This document shows, piece by piece, positions 6,591-7,450 of a DNA stretch of 7,450 bases. The notes under the pieces are model-generated. The model had not been told where the DNA came from. It did no database searches and saw only the letters and a program-made list of their open reading frames with translations. Numbering within the stretch: position 1 is the stretch's first letter; each line of letters begins with the position of its first letter. The stretch lies in assembly GCA_011052165.1 (NCBI GenBank), contig DRJN01000248.1:1-7450 (forward strand), read 5' to 3'. The translations under genes and the position numbers were made by a program. The DNA comes from Gammaproteobacteria bacterium. Its GTDB lineage: Bacteria; Pseudomonadota; Gammaproteobacteria; UBA6429; Thiohalophilaceae.

Positions 6591-7166
6591 TCAATGTTTT
6601 TTGGGGGGCACGCTATGCTCGGCTACGGGAATAGCCTGCGTTATCCGCGCCATCTGGACTCGCGCCGCCCGGCTGCCCGTCTGCTCCCAGAGGTCAAACG
6701 CTTCCAGGGGATCCAGTTGCAGCTGCCCCTCACTCATCTGGCGAATGGTGTGCAGGGTATCCATGGCCTGTACAAACTGCTGCGCCATGCGGGAATAAAA
6801 CCCGGTCATGCTGGCCAGGTTTTCTGCCAGATGCTGATAGGCGCCGCGCCCAAGATCCACATAATAGGTAAGGCTAACCCGGCGGCGACGGGCGCGCGCA
6901 GGAAATAACCCCGTCAGAAGCAGGCATTGATCGGCAACCTCCCGCATTTGCTGCTGATTGACGCCGCCGCTATTCTGTATCGCGAGCAAATAATCCAGCG
7001 CCATGATCCGGGACGCCATATCAGGGCGCCGGGTATAGCGCATCAAGGTAAACACCAGATAGCTTTCCATGTCCTCATCCAGTGTCACACCCAGCTCGGT
7101 CTCCGCATCACTTACCAGCTTTTGCCAGTCTGCCACCTGGCTCCCGGATATCAGTACTTTGCCCAT
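6591..7166 (-). CDS. Conserved protein of unknown function
   Basis: This 191-residue soluble, mostly helical protein resembles an uncharacterised gammaproteobacterial family that I recall but cannot name. The protein has an acidic N-terminal part (VTLDEDMESYLVFTLMRYTRRPDMASRI), a middle block REVADQCLLLTGLFPARARRRRVSLTYYVDLGRGAY (75-110), and a C-terminal helix FYSRMAQQFVQAMDTLHTIRQ (123-143). There is no signal peptide, membrane segment or recognised catalytic motif. The run RARRRR (91-96) is strongly basic. The ATG at 7164-7166 has a good ribosome-binding site (GTGAGGT, 7171-7177). It is convergent with argH, and its stop is 17 bases from the MITE-like element. Codon use looks normal, so I take it as a real gene. 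No function can be inferred from its neighbours. Confidence 0.8.
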   Translation of the reverse strand: MGKVLISGSQVADWQKLVSDAETELGVTLDEDMESYLVFTLMRYTRRPDMASRIMALDYLLAIQNSGGVNQQQMREVADQCLLLTGLFPARARRRRVSLTYYVDLGRGAYQHLAENLASMTGFYSRMAQQFVQAMDTLHTIRQMSEGQLQLDPLEAFDLWEQTGSRAARVQMARITQAIPVAEHSVPPKKH

Positions 7167-7310
7167 TACGACCTCACTTTTCCACTTCCTTCTTTAATAT
7201 GTGCCGGGGAATTGACGCTCTTCCCGCTTTTCTCGCCCGTTCCGGCCTGTCGTTAAAACCTGCAAGATTCAGACCTGGGGACCAGGGGACTCTTCCAGCA
7301 TAATCTCATT

Positions 7311-7339
7311 TAGCCACGGGCGGCGGCAGCGGCTATAAT
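7311..7339 (+). promoter_or_regulatory. Candidate sigma70-type promoter pointing out of the window
   Basis: A perfect TATAAT at 7334-7339 is preceded at 17 bases by TAGCCA (7311-7316, 4 of 6 consensus bases). It faces right, towards a gene beyond the window. The palindromic repeat at 7365-7450 would fall in the leader of that transcript. Confidence 0.4.
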
Positions 7340-7364
7340 GGCTAACCCGCTTAAATATTAATCG

Positions 7365-7450
7365 TTGCAACAGTATTTGCACCATAGCCCCCTCTCCCTA
7401 TGGGAGAGGGTGGGGGTGAGGGGATAAAATACATGCAAATACTGTTGCAA
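7365..7450. repeat. Nested palindromic repeat at the window edge
   Basis: A perfect 17-base inverted repeat, TTGCAACAGTATTTGCA at 7365-7381 and its complement at 7434-7450, encloses a second hairpin, CCCTCTCCC-TAT-GGGAGAGGG (7390-7410), followed by TGGGGGTGAGGGG (7411-7423). The inner part looks like the GGGAGAGGG...GGTGAGGG family of intergenic repeats seen in many proteobacteria. The outer arms look like the ends of a small mobile element. The right arm ends at the last base of the window, so it may extend further. Confidence 0.75.

Noticed and set aside
7277..7290. GGGGAC direct repeat / CCTGG-GGA-CCAGG small hairpin
   Set aside because: Too short to support a regulatory or RNA call without comparative data.

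Overview
The window reads as ordinary core chromosome of a gammaproteobacterium of moderate GC content. All the confidently identified proteins (HemC, HemD, HemX, an AlgR/LytTR regulator, an AlgZ/LytS kinase and ArgH) are of gammaproteobacterial type. Their arrangement, argH divergent from algZ-algR-hemC-hemD-hemX, is the one known from Pseudomonas and relatives. The sequence does not fix the genus.

Layout: positions 1-2362 hold a minus-strand haem (tetrapyrrole) operon in the order hemC, hemD, hemX. hemC and hemD overlap by 8 bases, hemX follows hemD by 22 bases, and hemX runs off the left edge. Positions 2363-2979 contain no convincing gene. This gap separates hemC from algR and holds a roughly 370-base repeat-bounded element, which itself contains a pair of inverted REP-like hairpin repeats. 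Positions 2980-4789 hold the minus-strand two-component pair algZ-algR, which overlap by 20 bases; algZ appears to start at TTG. Position 4914 onward is argH on the plus strand, sharing a divergent promoter region with algZ. Between argH and a convergent, uncharacterised conserved gene (6591-7166, minus) lies a 157-base MITE-like element with 31-base inverted ends. The right end (7167-7450) is non-coding, with a plausible plus-strand promoter followed by a nested palindrome that reaches the last base.

How the genes work together: HemC and HemD catalyse consecutive steps (porphobilinogen to hydroxymethylbilane to uroporphyrinogen III), and HemX is a membrane protein usually encoded with them. 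AlgZ and AlgR form a sensor/response-regulator pair. ArgH makes arginine and fumarate from argininosuccinate. No new multigene system is visible. The unusual content is in the intergenic spaces: at least three small non-coding repeat elements, of different designs, occupy the gaps between otherwise conserved genes.
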